64,000 bases of DNA from Azospirillum canadense. GTDB lineage: Bacteria > Pseudomonadota > Alphaproteobacteria > Azospirillales > Azospirillaceae. Position 1 is the stretch's first letter, and each line of letters begins with the position of its first letter. Position numbers and translations under genes: made by a program. The stretch spans positions 2,638,001 to 2,702,000 of the forward strand of contig NZ_JAOQNG010000001.1 of assembly GCF_025961225.1 (NCBI RefSeq). The letters run 5' to 3'. Under the pieces are notes generated by a model that did not search any database, was not told the origin of the DNA, and saw only the letters and a program-made list of their open reading frames with translations. Positions 45,375-53,034 of this stretch are shown piece by piece.

Positions 45375-46169
45375 ATGCGATCCCTGCTTTCCGGCGTGAC
45401 GCCGGCCGACATCCGGCTTGATCCGTACCCGCACGTTGTGAAGACCGACGTGCTGGACGCGGAGACCTACGCGGCGCTCAGCGCGGGCTTCCCGCCCTTC
45501 GGCTTGATGGGCTGGGCCAACCCGGACCGGCCACCGCCCAGCAACAGCCGCTACCAGCTGTCCGCTTGGCTCGCGTCGACCATGGACGCCGTGGCGCCGG
45601 CCTGGAAGGAGTTCACCCGCTACCACAGCTCCCCAGCCTTTTTCGCGGAGGTGGCGGCGCTGTTCCGCGACCACTGGCCGGACGCGCTGAAGACGGCGCT
45701 CGGCGGGTCGCTGCTCGGCCACAGCATGGGCATGGTCCTGCGCGACGACCACGGGACGGCGCGCATCCTCCAGGACGCGCGGGCGGAGATCAACACGCCG
45801 GTGACCGCCGGCCCGTCGGTGTCGCGGGGTGCGCATCTGGACACCATGAACCGGCTGTTCACGGGACTGCTCTACCTGCGCCACCCCGACGACGACGCGG
45901 TCGGCGGCGACCTCCAGCTGTTCCGCTGGAAGAACGGGCCGATCCCGAATCTGGACGTGTTCCAGTTGCCTGACGACGCGGTGGAGGTGGTGGCGACCGT
46001 GCCCTACCGCGCCAACACGATGGTCATCTTCCCGCAGGGCATCGATGCCATCCACGGCGTCGGGTTGCGCCACCCCACTCCGCACACCCGCCGCTACCTG
46101 TTCATCAGCGGGGAGATCGCGGAGAACTGGCTGACCCCGCCCACCGCGGCAACCCCGGCCGCGCCATGA
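45375..46169 (+). CDS. 2-Oxoglutarate/Fe(II)-dependent oxygenase-like protein
   Basis: 264 residues. The jelly-roll core shows the iron-binding H-x-D in RGAHLDTMNRLFTGLLYL (about residue 156) and a distal His in MVIFPQGIDAIHGVGLRHP, with an Arg in HTRRYLFISGE placed to bind 2-oxoglutarate. The double-stranded beta-helix pattern GGDLQLFRWKNG fits the prolyl-hydroxylase-like or PhyH-like group. Substrate unknown. Its stop overlaps the sulfotransferase start (ATGA), so the two enzymes are co-translated and probably act on the same molecule. Confidence 0.8.
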   Translation: MRSLLSGVTPADIRLDPYPHVVKTDVLDAETYAALSAGFPPFGLMGWANPDRPPPSNSRYQLSAWLASTMDAVAPAWKEFTRYHSSPAFFAEVAALFRDHWPDALKTALGGSLLGHSMGMVLRDDHGTARILQDARAEINTPVTAGPSVSRGAHLDTMNRLFTGLLYLRHPDDDAVGGDLQLFRWKNGPIPNLDVFQLPDDAVEVVATVPYRANTMVIFPQGIDAIHGVGLRHPTPHTRRYLFISGEIAENWLTPPTAATPAAP

Positions 46170-46816
46170 AGCTTCTCGTCTACGGGATGCAGTCGAGCGG
46201 GGCAACGGCCTTCACCCTGTTCCTCGCCCAGCGGCCGGACTGCCTGGGATTGGTGGACATCCCCAACAGCCACGCGGCCCCGCGGGTGGACCCGCCCATG
46301 GACATGGTGGCAAAGGCGGTGGTCACCACCACCTTCCCGCTGGCCGTCCACATCGAACGGTTCCAGCCCGACAAGACCATCCTGCTGCTCCGCGATCCGC
46401 GCGACAATTACCAGAGCCTGAAGACCAAGCCTTACGGCAACCTGTCCGGCCCGATCGACGAAAAGTTCCGGTTGATGGACCAGATCTTCGCGGAACGGGC
46501 GCAATTCGACGCGGTGGTGGAGTACGAGGATTTCGTCGCCCGCGACCCCGCGGTGCCGGCGCGCGTGTCGGCGCTGGGCTGGCCGGTCGAGGACAGCTTC
46601 CACGGCTTCGCCCGGCGGCACGACGCGATCATCGGCGACCTGTGGCGGCACATGCCGGACCTGTTCCAGCGCATGGAGATCGTCTTCGGCAACGTGCAGG
46701 GCCGGGAGGTGTCGGAGCGGTTCCGCGACAAGCCGCGCGACGCGGCGCTGGACGCGCATCTGGAAACGCTCTGCCCGTGCCTGCTCGCCCACTACCGGGC
46801 GCGCCGGGGCGCCTGA
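46166..46816 (+). CDS. Sulfotransferase-like P-loop protein
   Basis: 216 residues. The N-terminal strand and loop LLVYGMQSSGATAFTLFLAQ is a 5'-phosphosulfate-binding type P-loop, and TILLLRDPRDNYQS near residue 72 matches the 3'-phosphate-binding R-D-P-R-D ... S motif of PAPS-dependent sulfotransferases. A later FHGFARRHDAIIGDLWR and a helical end complete a short sulfotransferase fold (typical members are 250-300 residues). It overlaps the upstream oxygenase gene by 4 bases. Together they would hydroxylate and then sulfate a substrate, which is inference. A strong terminator follows. Confidence 0.78.
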   Translation: MKLLVYGMQSSGATAFTLFLAQRPDCLGLVDIPNSHAAPRVDPPMDMVAKAVVTTTFPLAVHIERFQPDKTILLLRDPRDNYQSLKTKPYGNLSGPIDEKFRLMDQIFAERAQFDAVVEYEDFVARDPAVPARVSALGWPVEDSFHGFARRHDAIIGDLWRHMPDLFQRMEIVFGNVQGREVSERFRDKPRDAALDAHLETLCPCLLAHYRARRGA

Positions 46817-46826
46817 GCCACAAAAA

Positions 46827-46870
46827 GGAAAAGGGCCCGGCCCCCATTGACGGGGACAGGGCCCTTTTTC
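46827..46870. terminator. Bidirectional intrinsic terminator
   Basis: GGAAAAGGGCCC (46827-46838) pairs with GGGCCCTTTTTCC (46859-46871) across a loop. A-rich and T-rich flanks serve both the sulfotransferase gene and the convergent gene at 46878. Confidence 0.8.
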
Positions 46871-46877
46871 CTGTGCC

Positions 46878-47135
46878 TTACGCCAGGGCGACGGCGTCGC
46901 GCGGCAGGGTCGTCGCCTGCGCCGCGACCGGCGGCAGCTCGGCAAGCAGCATCTCCAGCTCGGCCGCGGCGACGTTCAGCGGCAGCTGCGGCCGGCAGGC
47001 GCGCAGGGCCTCCAGGGCCACGTCGAACGCCGTTTCGTGCTCGCCCTCCTCAAGCGCCGCGAGGTACGCGTGCGCAACGGTGGCGACTTCCTCCGGCGTC
47101 AGGTCGTCAACCCGCAGGGACGTATCGGACAGCAT
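46878..47135 (-). CDS. Small acidic helical protein, unknown
   Basis: 85 residues, rich in Glu, Ala and Leu. Two helices dominate (LTPEEVATVAHAYLAALEEG and AAAELEMLLAELPP), like a TPR-like pair or a regulatory adaptor, with one Cys in LRACRPQLP. There is no export signal. I do not recognise a family. It is a single gene ending at the shared terminator. Confidence 0.65.
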   Translation of the reverse strand: MLSDTSLRVDDLTPEEVATVAHAYLAALEEGEHETAFDVALEALRACRPQLPLNVAAAELEMLLAELPPVAAQATTLPRDAVALA

Positions 47136-47223
47136 GGCGGCGATTCTCGTACGGAAAAGGACGGAAAGTCGCAGAATACGGAAACATGGTTAACAGATCG
47201 TTTCAGAAACCGCCCTATCGAGG

Positions 47224-47862
47224 TCAGGCCGGCTGGGTGGACGGCTTGGGCTTGGCCTTTCGTTCGGGCGGCGGAGTGAAGGGCTTGGTCGGCGCGCCGT
47301 CCGCGCGGGAGGGGTCGAAACTCAGCGACGACAGGAAGGTCCGCGCGTCGGCCAGGGTCATGCGGTTGGCGCAGGCGTGGCCGCGGACCGATTCGCTGAA
47401 GCCGGCGGAATATTGCTGCGGACCGCGGTAGGCCACGAAGCCCACGCAGGCCTTGCCGTTCATGGTGAAAGAGACAGCCTGATAGGCCAGTCCACCGGCC
47501 TCGATCCGTTCGACCTCCCCCCAGCCGCGCGCGTTGGTGTCGACAATCTTGTTCGTCTTCAGCGTTTCCCGGACGCCCAGATTTTCCACGTGCGTGTGGT
47601 TCATCGCCTGGATGTAGAGCACGCCGGACTGCCCCCCGGGGATCTCGAAGTCACGGCCGAAGACGAAGGCGGTGAGCGTCGCACCGTCGGGCGTGACGCG
47701 AACACACTTCCCATAGCTCGGCGTGTAGGCGTTGTTCCAGCTGGACTGGATCGGCGACCGGGCGCAATCCATCTCCACCCGTTCGCCCGAGCTGTATCCC
47801 GTCGTCTGGCACGCGCCCAGAAGCAGCGTGGCCCCCGCCGCCGAAAAGACCAAGAACCGCAT
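47224..47862 (-). CDS. Putative lipoprotein
   Basis: 212 residues. The N-terminus MRFLVFSAAGATLLLGACQT has a lipobox with Cys18 (LLGAC), so it is likely lipid-anchored. The mature domain has cysteine pairs (EMDCARS, YGKCVRV, GKACVGF, GHACANR) that could form two disulfides, and SSLSFDPSRADGAPTKPF before a Pro/Lys-rich tail. Family not recognised. The ATG at 47862 is chosen because it begins the signal sequence; GGAG stands 5 bases upstream. It is alone, with 230 bases of A/T-richer intergenic DNA upstream. Confidence 0.78.
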   Translation of the reverse strand: MRFLVFSAAGATLLLGACQTTGYSSGERVEMDCARSPIQSSWNNAYTPSYGKCVRVTPDGATLTAFVFGRDFEIPGGQSGVLYIQAMNHTHVENLGVRETLKTNKIVDTNARGWGEVERIEAGGLAYQAVSFTMNGKACVGFVAYRGPQQYSAGFSESVRGHACANRMTLADARTFLSSLSFDPSRADGAPTKPFTPPPERKAKPKPSTQPA

Positions 47863-48093
47863 CGCCACTCCGCATCGCTGTTGGACACCGCCGCCGGGCG
47901 CTCCTCCGCGCACGGATCTTCACCGGCATGGGTTACTTTACCGCGTATATCTGCGACATAATATTCAAATTCCGGTCATTGGTGATGCTGATCACCGCTT
48001 CCACGTTATTGCAGGATGAATGTTCCCGCAAAGCGCGCTGAAAACCGGTCCGCCACGTCCGCAGCGACGCCGTCGGCCACACGCTGAGCGGCA

Positions 48094-48894
48094 TCAGGAG
48101 GACCGGCTCGCTTGCGACCACAGCCGCTGAAAGTCCTCCAGCTCCCCGCGGTTGAGGTCGGACACCGCCCACAGCGCAAGGCCTGGGCCGGTCCAGTGCA
48201 GGACGTTGTAGCCCTGTGCGCCGCGGAATCGGGGCGCGTCGGCGGGGTCCGCGGGCTCCGGCCAGACGAACAGGTTGATGACATGGCGGGCGCGCCGGTA
48301 GACCAGAACGGCCACCGGGCGCCCATCCACATAGTCCAGCCGCCCGCCGGCCAGGGGGAAGCCCTGCTCGGCAAGGTCCGGCACCGGCGGCGACAGGTCG
48401 ATCCGCCCGTTGAACCAGGGCTTGACCGTGTGCCGGTCGGACGAGGGCACGTCGGTCAGATGGTCGGCCATCAGCGAGCGCAGATGGGCGTCGACAAGAT
48501 CCCGCTCCAGCGCCGCGTCACGGCCGGGCATGATGACGACCAGCGTCAGCGCCACGGCGAGCGCCGCCGAGGCCAGCGACAGGCCACCGGTCAGCCAAGC
48601 CCAGGGCCAACTCCAGGCCTTCCCCCAGGGCCAGCGCCGGACGGGTGCCGGCACCGGGTTTGGCGAGGGCTCGCCTTGCGGAAGGGAGTCCAGCAGGCGC
48701 CGGCGCAGCGCGTCCGGCATGGCGAAGCTCTCGCCCCCGACACGAACGCGCCGGACCAGGGCCCGGCGGCGGGCATAAGCCTCCCGGCAGGCGGCGCAGG
48801 CGGCGGTGTGGGCCTCCAGCGCAAGCTGCGCCGGCAGGTCCAGCTCCCCGTCGAGGCTGGCGTCGATCAGGCGGCGGGTGTCGCTACAGTCCAC
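48094..48894 (-). CDS. Anti-sigma factor with zf-HC2 domain
   Basis: 266 residues from a GTG with GGAGGG upstream. The N-terminal zinc-binding anti-sigma domain has HTAACAACREAYARR (H-x3-C-x2-C), the ZAS motif that holds an ECF sigma factor. A single membrane helix (about residues 107-126, ASAALAVALTLVVIM) follows, then a periplasmic domain with GRLDYVDGRPVAVLVYRRARHVINLFVWP, the usual C-terminal block of these proteins. Its start overlaps the sigma gene by 11 bases, so the pair is translated together. Confidence 0.92.
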   Translation of the reverse strand: MDCSDTRRLIDASLDGELDLPAQLALEAHTAACAACREAYARRRALVRRVRVGGESFAMPDALRRRLLDSLPQGEPSPNPVPAPVRRWPWGKAWSWPWAWLTGGLSLASAALAVALTLVVIMPGRDAALERDLVDAHLRSLMADHLTDVPSSDRHTVKPWFNGRIDLSPPVPDLAEQGFPLAGGRLDYVDGRPVAVLVYRRARHVINLFVWPEPADPADAPRFRGAQGYNVLHWTGPGLALWAVSDLNRGELEDFQRLWSQASRSS

Positions 48895-49465
48895 GCGGTC
48901 CCTCCGTTGCGTTTGTCGCGTCCCATGCCGCCTGCAGCATCTGCCGCGCCCGCGACAGGCGCGACATGACGGTGCCCATGGGCACCCCGGCGATCCCGGC
49001 GATCTCCCGGTAGGACAGGTCGTTCAGTTCGCGCAGCACGATCACCTCACGGTAGGCGACCGGCAGGTCGGCGATCAGCCGGTTGACCAGCCGGCGCTCC
49101 GCCTCCTTCATCGCGTGGGTTTCCGGGTCGTCGGGCGCGGCCGTCCGGCCGTCCAGGACACAGTCGGGGTCGTCGCCCGGCCCATTCCCGTGCTCTAATC
49201 CATGCTCATCCAGGCTGCACAGCTCCGCCGGGCGGTTGGCGCGCAGCCAGTCGTAGGCGGCGTTGCGCACAATGCGCAGCAGCCACGGCCGGGCGTCTCC
49301 CGGGCGGCAGCCCCCGAAGAAGCGGAAGGCCCGCAGAAAGGCGTCCTGCATGACGTCCTCCGCGTCGTGATGGTTGCGGGTCAGCCAACGCGCCAAGTTG
49401 TACGCGGCGTCCAGATGGGGCAGCACCGTGTCCTCGAAGCGCGTGGCTTGGCGGCTGTTCGGCAA
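48884..49465 (-). CDS. ECF-type RNA polymerase sigma factor
   Basis: 193 residues. Region 2 is TVLPHLDAAYNLARWLTRNHHDAEDVMQDAFLRAFR (shown in part: DAEDVMQDAFLRAFR), and region 4 is LPVAYREVIVLRELNDLSYREIAG with the helix-turn-helix GVPMGTVMSRLSRAR. The reading starts at a TTG (49465); no better start codon with a ribosome site is seen. It pairs with the zf-HC2 anti-sigma gene and is divergent from the exported phosphoesterase and cupredoxin genes, which are its likely targets. Confidence 0.93.
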   Translation of the reverse strand: MPNSRQATRFEDTVLPHLDAAYNLARWLTRNHHDAEDVMQDAFLRAFRFFGGCRPGDARPWLLRIVRNAAYDWLRANRPAELCSLDEHGLEHGNGPGDDPDCVLDGRTAAPDDPETHAMKEAERRLVNRLIADLPVAYREVIVLRELNDLSYREIAGIAGVPMGTVMSRLSRARQMLQAAWDATNATEGPRGL

Positions 49466-49663
49466 GGGCGGCCCCCCGGTCTGTACGGCGGCTTGGCGCC
49501 GGCTCTCCCCTGTCCTACCGGGATCGGCGCGCGCTTATTCCCTCCCCTCCACGCTAGCGCAGGCGCCGCCTCCATCCCAGCGATGCAAGAGAGGTGGAAT
49601 ATTCCGCGGCCAGCGCCGGTAGGACCGGGTGCGATGTTCGCAAACCCGCAAGGAGGATCGACC

Positions 49664-50638
49664 ATGACCCGGATCGAGAAAGCGTCGCGGACCGACCAGG
49701 AGCAGGGACTCAGCCGGCGCACCGCCCTGTCCTGCATGGCCTGGGTGGGAACGGGGGTGCTGTGGACGGTGGCGGGCGGCGTGCCGCGCTCCCTTGGTCT
49801 CATTGGCGACGCGGCAGCGGCGCCCCCCGGCGGATCCACGCCCAACAGCTTCACCTTCGTGCAGGTCAGCGACAGCCACATCGGCTTCAACAAGGAGGCC
49901 AACCCGGACGTCGGGGCGACGCTGCGCGCGGCGATCGACGGCGTCAACGCCTTGCCCGTCCGGCCCGCCTTCGCCGTCCACACCGGCGACGTCACCCACC
50001 TGTCGAAGCCGGAGGAGTTCGACACCGCCGCCCAGCTGCTGGGCGGCCTGAAGACCGGCGCCCTGCATGTGGTGCCGGGGGAGCACGACGTGCTGGACGA
50101 TACCGCCACCGCCTTCCGCGAGCGCTACGCCCCGCGGGACGCCCGGGGCAACGGCTGGTACAGCTTCGACGAAGCCGGGGTGCATTTCCTGGCGCTGGTC
50201 AACGTCATGGACCTGAAGGCCGGCGGCCTCGGCAACCTCGGGGAGGAGCAGCTGGCTTGGCTGGAGGACGACCTGCGCGGGCGCGCGGACAGCACGCCCA
50301 TCGTCGTGCTGGCCCACATCCCGCTGTGGTCGGTCTATCCCGAATGGGGCTGGGGCACGGCCGATTCGGAGCGCGCGCTGGCCGCGCTGCGGCGCTTCGG
50401 CTCGGTGACCGTGCTGAACGGCCACATCCACCAGGTGATGCAGAAGGTCGAGGGCCGCATCGCCTTCCACACCGCCATGTCCACCGCCTTCCCGCAGCCG
50501 GCCCCCGGTTCGGCGCCCTCCCCCGGGCCGATGAAGGTACCGGCGGACCAGTTGCGGCGCATGCTGGGCGTCAGCCGTGTCGAGTATGTGCCCGGCACGG
50601 CGCCCCTGGCCCTCGTCGACACACCGCTCATCGGATGA
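49664..50638 (+). CDS. Tat-type exported calcineurin-like phosphoesterase
   Basis: 324 residues after a perfect AAGGAGG site. The N-terminus has SRRTALSCMAWVGTGVLW, a twin-arginine-type signal, and cleavage near DAAAAP. The catalytic metal-binding blocks are QVSDSHIGF (D-x-H), HTGDVTH (GD-x), PGEHDVLDD (GNHD-like, here GEHD), VLAHIPLW (H) and LNGHIHQVMQ (GH-x-H). The Asn of GNHD is Glu here, an unusual change. It lies 199 bases from the divergent sigma gene and 31 bases upstream of the cupredoxin gene, so the two are one unit. Confidence 0.88.
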   Translation: MTRIEKASRTDQEQGLSRRTALSCMAWVGTGVLWTVAGGVPRSLGLIGDAAAAPPGGSTPNSFTFVQVSDSHIGFNKEANPDVGATLRAAIDGVNALPVRPAFAVHTGDVTHLSKPEEFDTAAQLLGGLKTGALHVVPGEHDVLDDTATAFRERYAPRDARGNGWYSFDEAGVHFLALVNVMDLKAGGLGNLGEEQLAWLEDDLRGRADSTPIVVLAHIPLWSVYPEWGWGTADSERALAALRRFGSVTVLNGHIHQVMQKVEGRIAFHTAMSTAFPQPAPGSAPSPGPMKVPADQLRRMLGVSRVEYVPGTAPLALVDTPLIG

Positions 50639-50669
50639 CCATCGTTGAATGACATGGGGAGGCATGGAC

Positions 50670-51017
50670 ATGACCATCGTCCGACGCATGGCCGGGGCGC
50701 TGCCGGGCGCCGCCCTCGCCCTCGCGCTCCTTGCCGCGGCACCGCCACAGGCGCGCGCGGCCGGGCCCGTCGAGATACGGATCGACAACTTCACCTTCAA
50801 CCCGCCGGTCATCACCGTCCCGAAGGGAACCGCGGTGACCTGGCTGAACGCCGACGACATCCCGCACAAGCTCGCCGGCAGCGACCGGCCCTGGAAGTCT
50901 CCGGTGCTGGACACCGACCAGCGCTTCTCCATGACCTTCGCGGAGCCGGGGACCTACCCCTACTTCTGCTCGCTGCACCCGCACATGACCGGCACGGTTG
51001 TGGTGACGGCGGAGTGA
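50670..51017 (+). CDS. Periplasmic cupredoxin (plastocyanin/amicyanin-like)
   Basis: 115 residues from the ATG at 50670, 7 bases after GGGGAGG; an ATG at 50664 is too close to that site. Residues 1-27 are a signal peptide ending QARAAG. The type 1 copper ligands are visible: His in DDIPHKLAG, and Cys, His and Met in YFCSLHPHMTG. It carries electrons or copper in the periplasm. It follows the phosphoesterase gene in a likely ECF-controlled unit. Confidence 0.93.
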   Translation: MTIVRRMAGALPGAALALALLAAAPPQARAAGPVEIRIDNFTFNPPVITVPKGTAVTWLNADDIPHKLAGSDRPWKSPVLDTDQRFSMTFAEPGTYPYFCSLHPHMTGTVVVTAE

Positions 51018-51051
51018 CAACGCCGGCGGCCGACCGTATCGTTCCGTCAGG

Positions 51052-51339
51052 ATGTCCCTGACAGGCGATACGAGCATGAGCACTTCGGCGGAATCGTCCA
51101 CGAGCGAATGGGCCATGCGCGAAAGGTTGGCGCGGTGGATCAAGACGGCGGCCCCCTCGGTCGCGTCCGGCGCCGCATCGCCGGAGGAGGTTCTGGACGC
51201 GCTTCTCGACGTCATGCAGTCCGCCCCGGACGGCGCTCTGGTCTATGAGGCCGGCCGGGCCGAACTGCCGTCCCGCAGCGCCGCGGAGGCGAAGGCCGTC
51301 TTCAACGCCATGGTCGAGGCGATCAAGGCCGGGGCGTGA
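51052..51339 (+). CDS. Small hypothetical protein
   Basis: 95 residues from 51052, or 87 from an ATG at 51076. It is helical and Ala-rich: WAMRERLARWIKTAAPSVA, SPEEVLDALLDVMQSAP and EAKAVFNAMVEAIKAG. No signal peptide or metal motif. It follows the cupredoxin by 34 bases and may be in the same unit. Family not recognised. Confidence 0.55.
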   Translation: MSLTGDTSMSTSAESSTSEWAMRERLARWIKTAAPSVASGAASPEEVLDALLDVMQSAPDGALVYEAGRAELPSRSAAEAKAVFNAMVEAIKAGA

Positions 51340-51342
51340 CCA

Positions 51343-51552
51343 TCAGGCCCCACCGCCGAGCCCCCGCCGCCCCCATCGGTGCCGTTCGATCGGCCCGCTG
51401 CGGGCACTGTCTTTCACCGTCTCGCTGACGCCGCCCACCGTGCGCTGCATGTCGGTGGACGAGGTGGTGTCCGTCGGCGGGATGGTGAAGGGCGGCGTGG
51501 CGAAGAGAATCCATGTGCCGTCGGCGCTCACGCCGGTGACGGCAGCGTTCAA
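51343..51552 (-). pseudogene. Possible remnant of a coding region
   Basis: A short minus-strand frame reads GAVADGSQLNAAVTGVSADGTW, then ILFATPPFTIPPTDTTSS, with good codon use, but is cut upstream by a TGA and has no ATG or ribosome site. The next 130 bases to 51690 hold no other gene. It may be the decayed end of a secreted repeat protein, or chance. Confidence 0.25.
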
Positions 51553-51690
51553 CTGGCTGCCGTCGGCGACGGCACCGCCATTTCCAATGCGGTGTGGACC
51601 GGCTCACAGCCGGGCTGGGCGGCTGCGGGTAGGGTCTGGTCATCGACAACGCCGGGGCGCGGGCCCTGGCCTCACACCCAGGAGACCACC

Positions 51691-52053
51691 ATGATCCGCA
51701 CCTCGCTGCTCGCCGGTTTCGCCACGCTGGCCCTGCTGTCCGCCCCGGCCATGGCGCAGAACATCACCAGCCTGAACAACACCGCCGCGGGCGTCGGCAA
51801 CGTCGCGGTGCAGAACGCCTTCACCAAGCAGAAGGGTGGCGGCTTGCTCGGCGGCCCGAACATCATCAACATGAACAACACCGCGGCCGGCGTCGGCAAC
51901 CTCGCGGTCCAGAACGGCACCGTGATCCAGAAGACCCCGAAGGTCGGTCCTCTCGGCGTGCCCTTCGGCGGCGGCAACCAGTTCCAGGCCAACAACCTGG
52001 CCGCCGGCATCGGCAACTTCGCCAAGCAGAACGCCTTCGGCATCCAGAAGTAA
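51691..52053 (+). CDS. Exported protein with three curlin-like repeats
   Basis: 120 residues after AGGAG. Residues 1-22 are a signal peptide (LLAGFATLALLSAPAMAQ). The mature chain is three near-identical blocks of about 24 residues following N-N-T/L-A-A-G-V/I-G-N-x-A-x-Q-N-x4-QK: ITSLNNTAAGVGNVAVQNAF, IINMNNTAAGVGNLAVQNGT and QFQANNLAAGIGNFAKQNAF. Two Gly/Pro-rich linkers separate them. The regular N-x-A-x-Q-N spacing resembles the S-x5-Q-x-G-x-x-N-x-A-x3-Q repeats of CsgA/CsgB curli subunits, so an amyloid-like extracellular role is possible. No csg genes are nearby. A terminator follows. Confidence 0.8.
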   Translation: MIRTSLLAGFATLALLSAPAMAQNITSLNNTAAGVGNVAVQNAFTKQKGGGLLGGPNIINMNNTAAGVGNLAVQNGTVIQKTPKVGPLGVPFGGGNQFQANNLAAGIGNFAKQNAFGIQK

Positions 52054-52088
52054 CGCAGCACCCCTCACGCCCTACGCTCTTTCCCTGG

Positions 52089-52118
52089 AGCCCAGACCGG
52101 CCCCCGTCGGTCTGGGCT
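52089..52118 (+). terminator. Terminator of the curlin-like gene
   Basis: AGCCCAGACCG (52089-52099) pairs perfectly with CGGTCTGGGCT (52108-52118); 36 bases after the stop. Only a short pyrimidine tail follows. Confidence 0.65.
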
Positions 52119-52176
52119 TCCGCGATTCTCGGCTCTGCAACTCCAGAAGGCAAGGCGGTGAAACTGTCCCAGAGTC

Positions 52177-52614
52177 TCAGCTGAGAGCTAAGTTCAACGA
52201 CGATGGGACAGCGCTACTGGCGCGGTTTTCTCGGTCTGTCGTGATCGACAAGGCCAGCAGGGACCGCAAGGCGCTGAACAGTTGCGCGTCGCTGATGGGC
52301 TTGCTGATGCACATGGTTGGGCCGCGAAACTCGTCCAGCGTGCCGCGCTCCAGCGTTCGCCCGGTCATGATAACGACGGGGAGATTTGGGCGCTTGGCTC
52401 TCAGACACCGGATAAGGTCCATTCCATCCAGCCGCGGCATCTGAAGATCAGTCAGCAGTATATCCGCCTCATCACGGGCATCGGCTTGAATAGCCCTCCA
52501 ACCATCATGAGTTATTGTCGCACGATATCCAGCTTTTTGAAGATCGAATGAAAGAGACAAGGCGCACAAGACTTCATCTTCTGCAACAAGGACGTGCGGC
52601 ACGTTTTTTTTCAC
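52177..52614 (-). CDS. Single-domain response regulator
   Basis: 145 residues from a GTG at 52614 with GGAGG 9 bases before it; an ATG at 52665 would add a 17-residue leader with no ribosome site. The receiver pocket is LVAEDEVLC, the phospho-acceptor Asp is in ILLTDLQMPRLDG (about residue 56), then VVIMTGRTLE and the lysine in CISKPISD. No output domain. Its neighbours include no histidine kinase. The genes on either side differ from it in direction or function. Confidence 0.87.
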   Translation of the reverse strand: MKKNVPHVLVAEDEVLCALSLSFDLQKAGYRATITHDGWRAIQADARDEADILLTDLQMPRLDGMDLIRCLRAKRPNLPVVIMTGRTLERGTLDEFRGPTMCISKPISDAQLFSALRSLLALSITTDRENRASSAVPSSLNLALS

Positions 52615-52665
52615 TAACGCCTCCCACCCTGATTTGCTGCTGGAGCGTACGTCCCCGCAGTGCAA

Positions 52666-53034
52666 CAGGGAAGTGATTTCGGCCGGTCCGGAAGCTGGTG
52701 CACGGCCGTTTCCCCGGTACCTCTACGTCAACTGACCTTCAGTGTGTGTGGCGGGCACCCTCGGATTGGATAGGCCTTCGAGAGCGATGAGCCATGGCTC
52801 ATACCAAGCCTCAGCTGTCATAGCCGTTGAGCCCAACCCCATGCCATTGGGCTCATCATCCATGATTGACCGGCCTCGCGCGCCACTTGGATAAGGCTGT
52901 TCTGACCGGTGTGGCCCAATTGCCGCTGGCACCTTGGTCCCGGTCCCGCTCGTCCACCGGGATGTCCGGGAGACCCACGGACTGCCGTTTTGCCGAAAGG
53001 GCCCGGCACCAACCGGGCCCTGTTCCCCCTACCC
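52666..53034. other. Intergenic region with two hairpins, no gene
   Basis: One hairpin is GAGCCCAA (52829-52836) / TTGGGCTC (52847-52854). The other, AGGGCCCGG (52998-53006) / CCGGGCCCT (53013-53021), stands directly beyond the receptor gene stop on the minus strand and is followed there by TTTCGGCAAAA, so it is the likely terminator of the metal-uptake operon. Base composition near 52740-52860 is lower in G+C than the genes around it. Confidence 0.55.
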
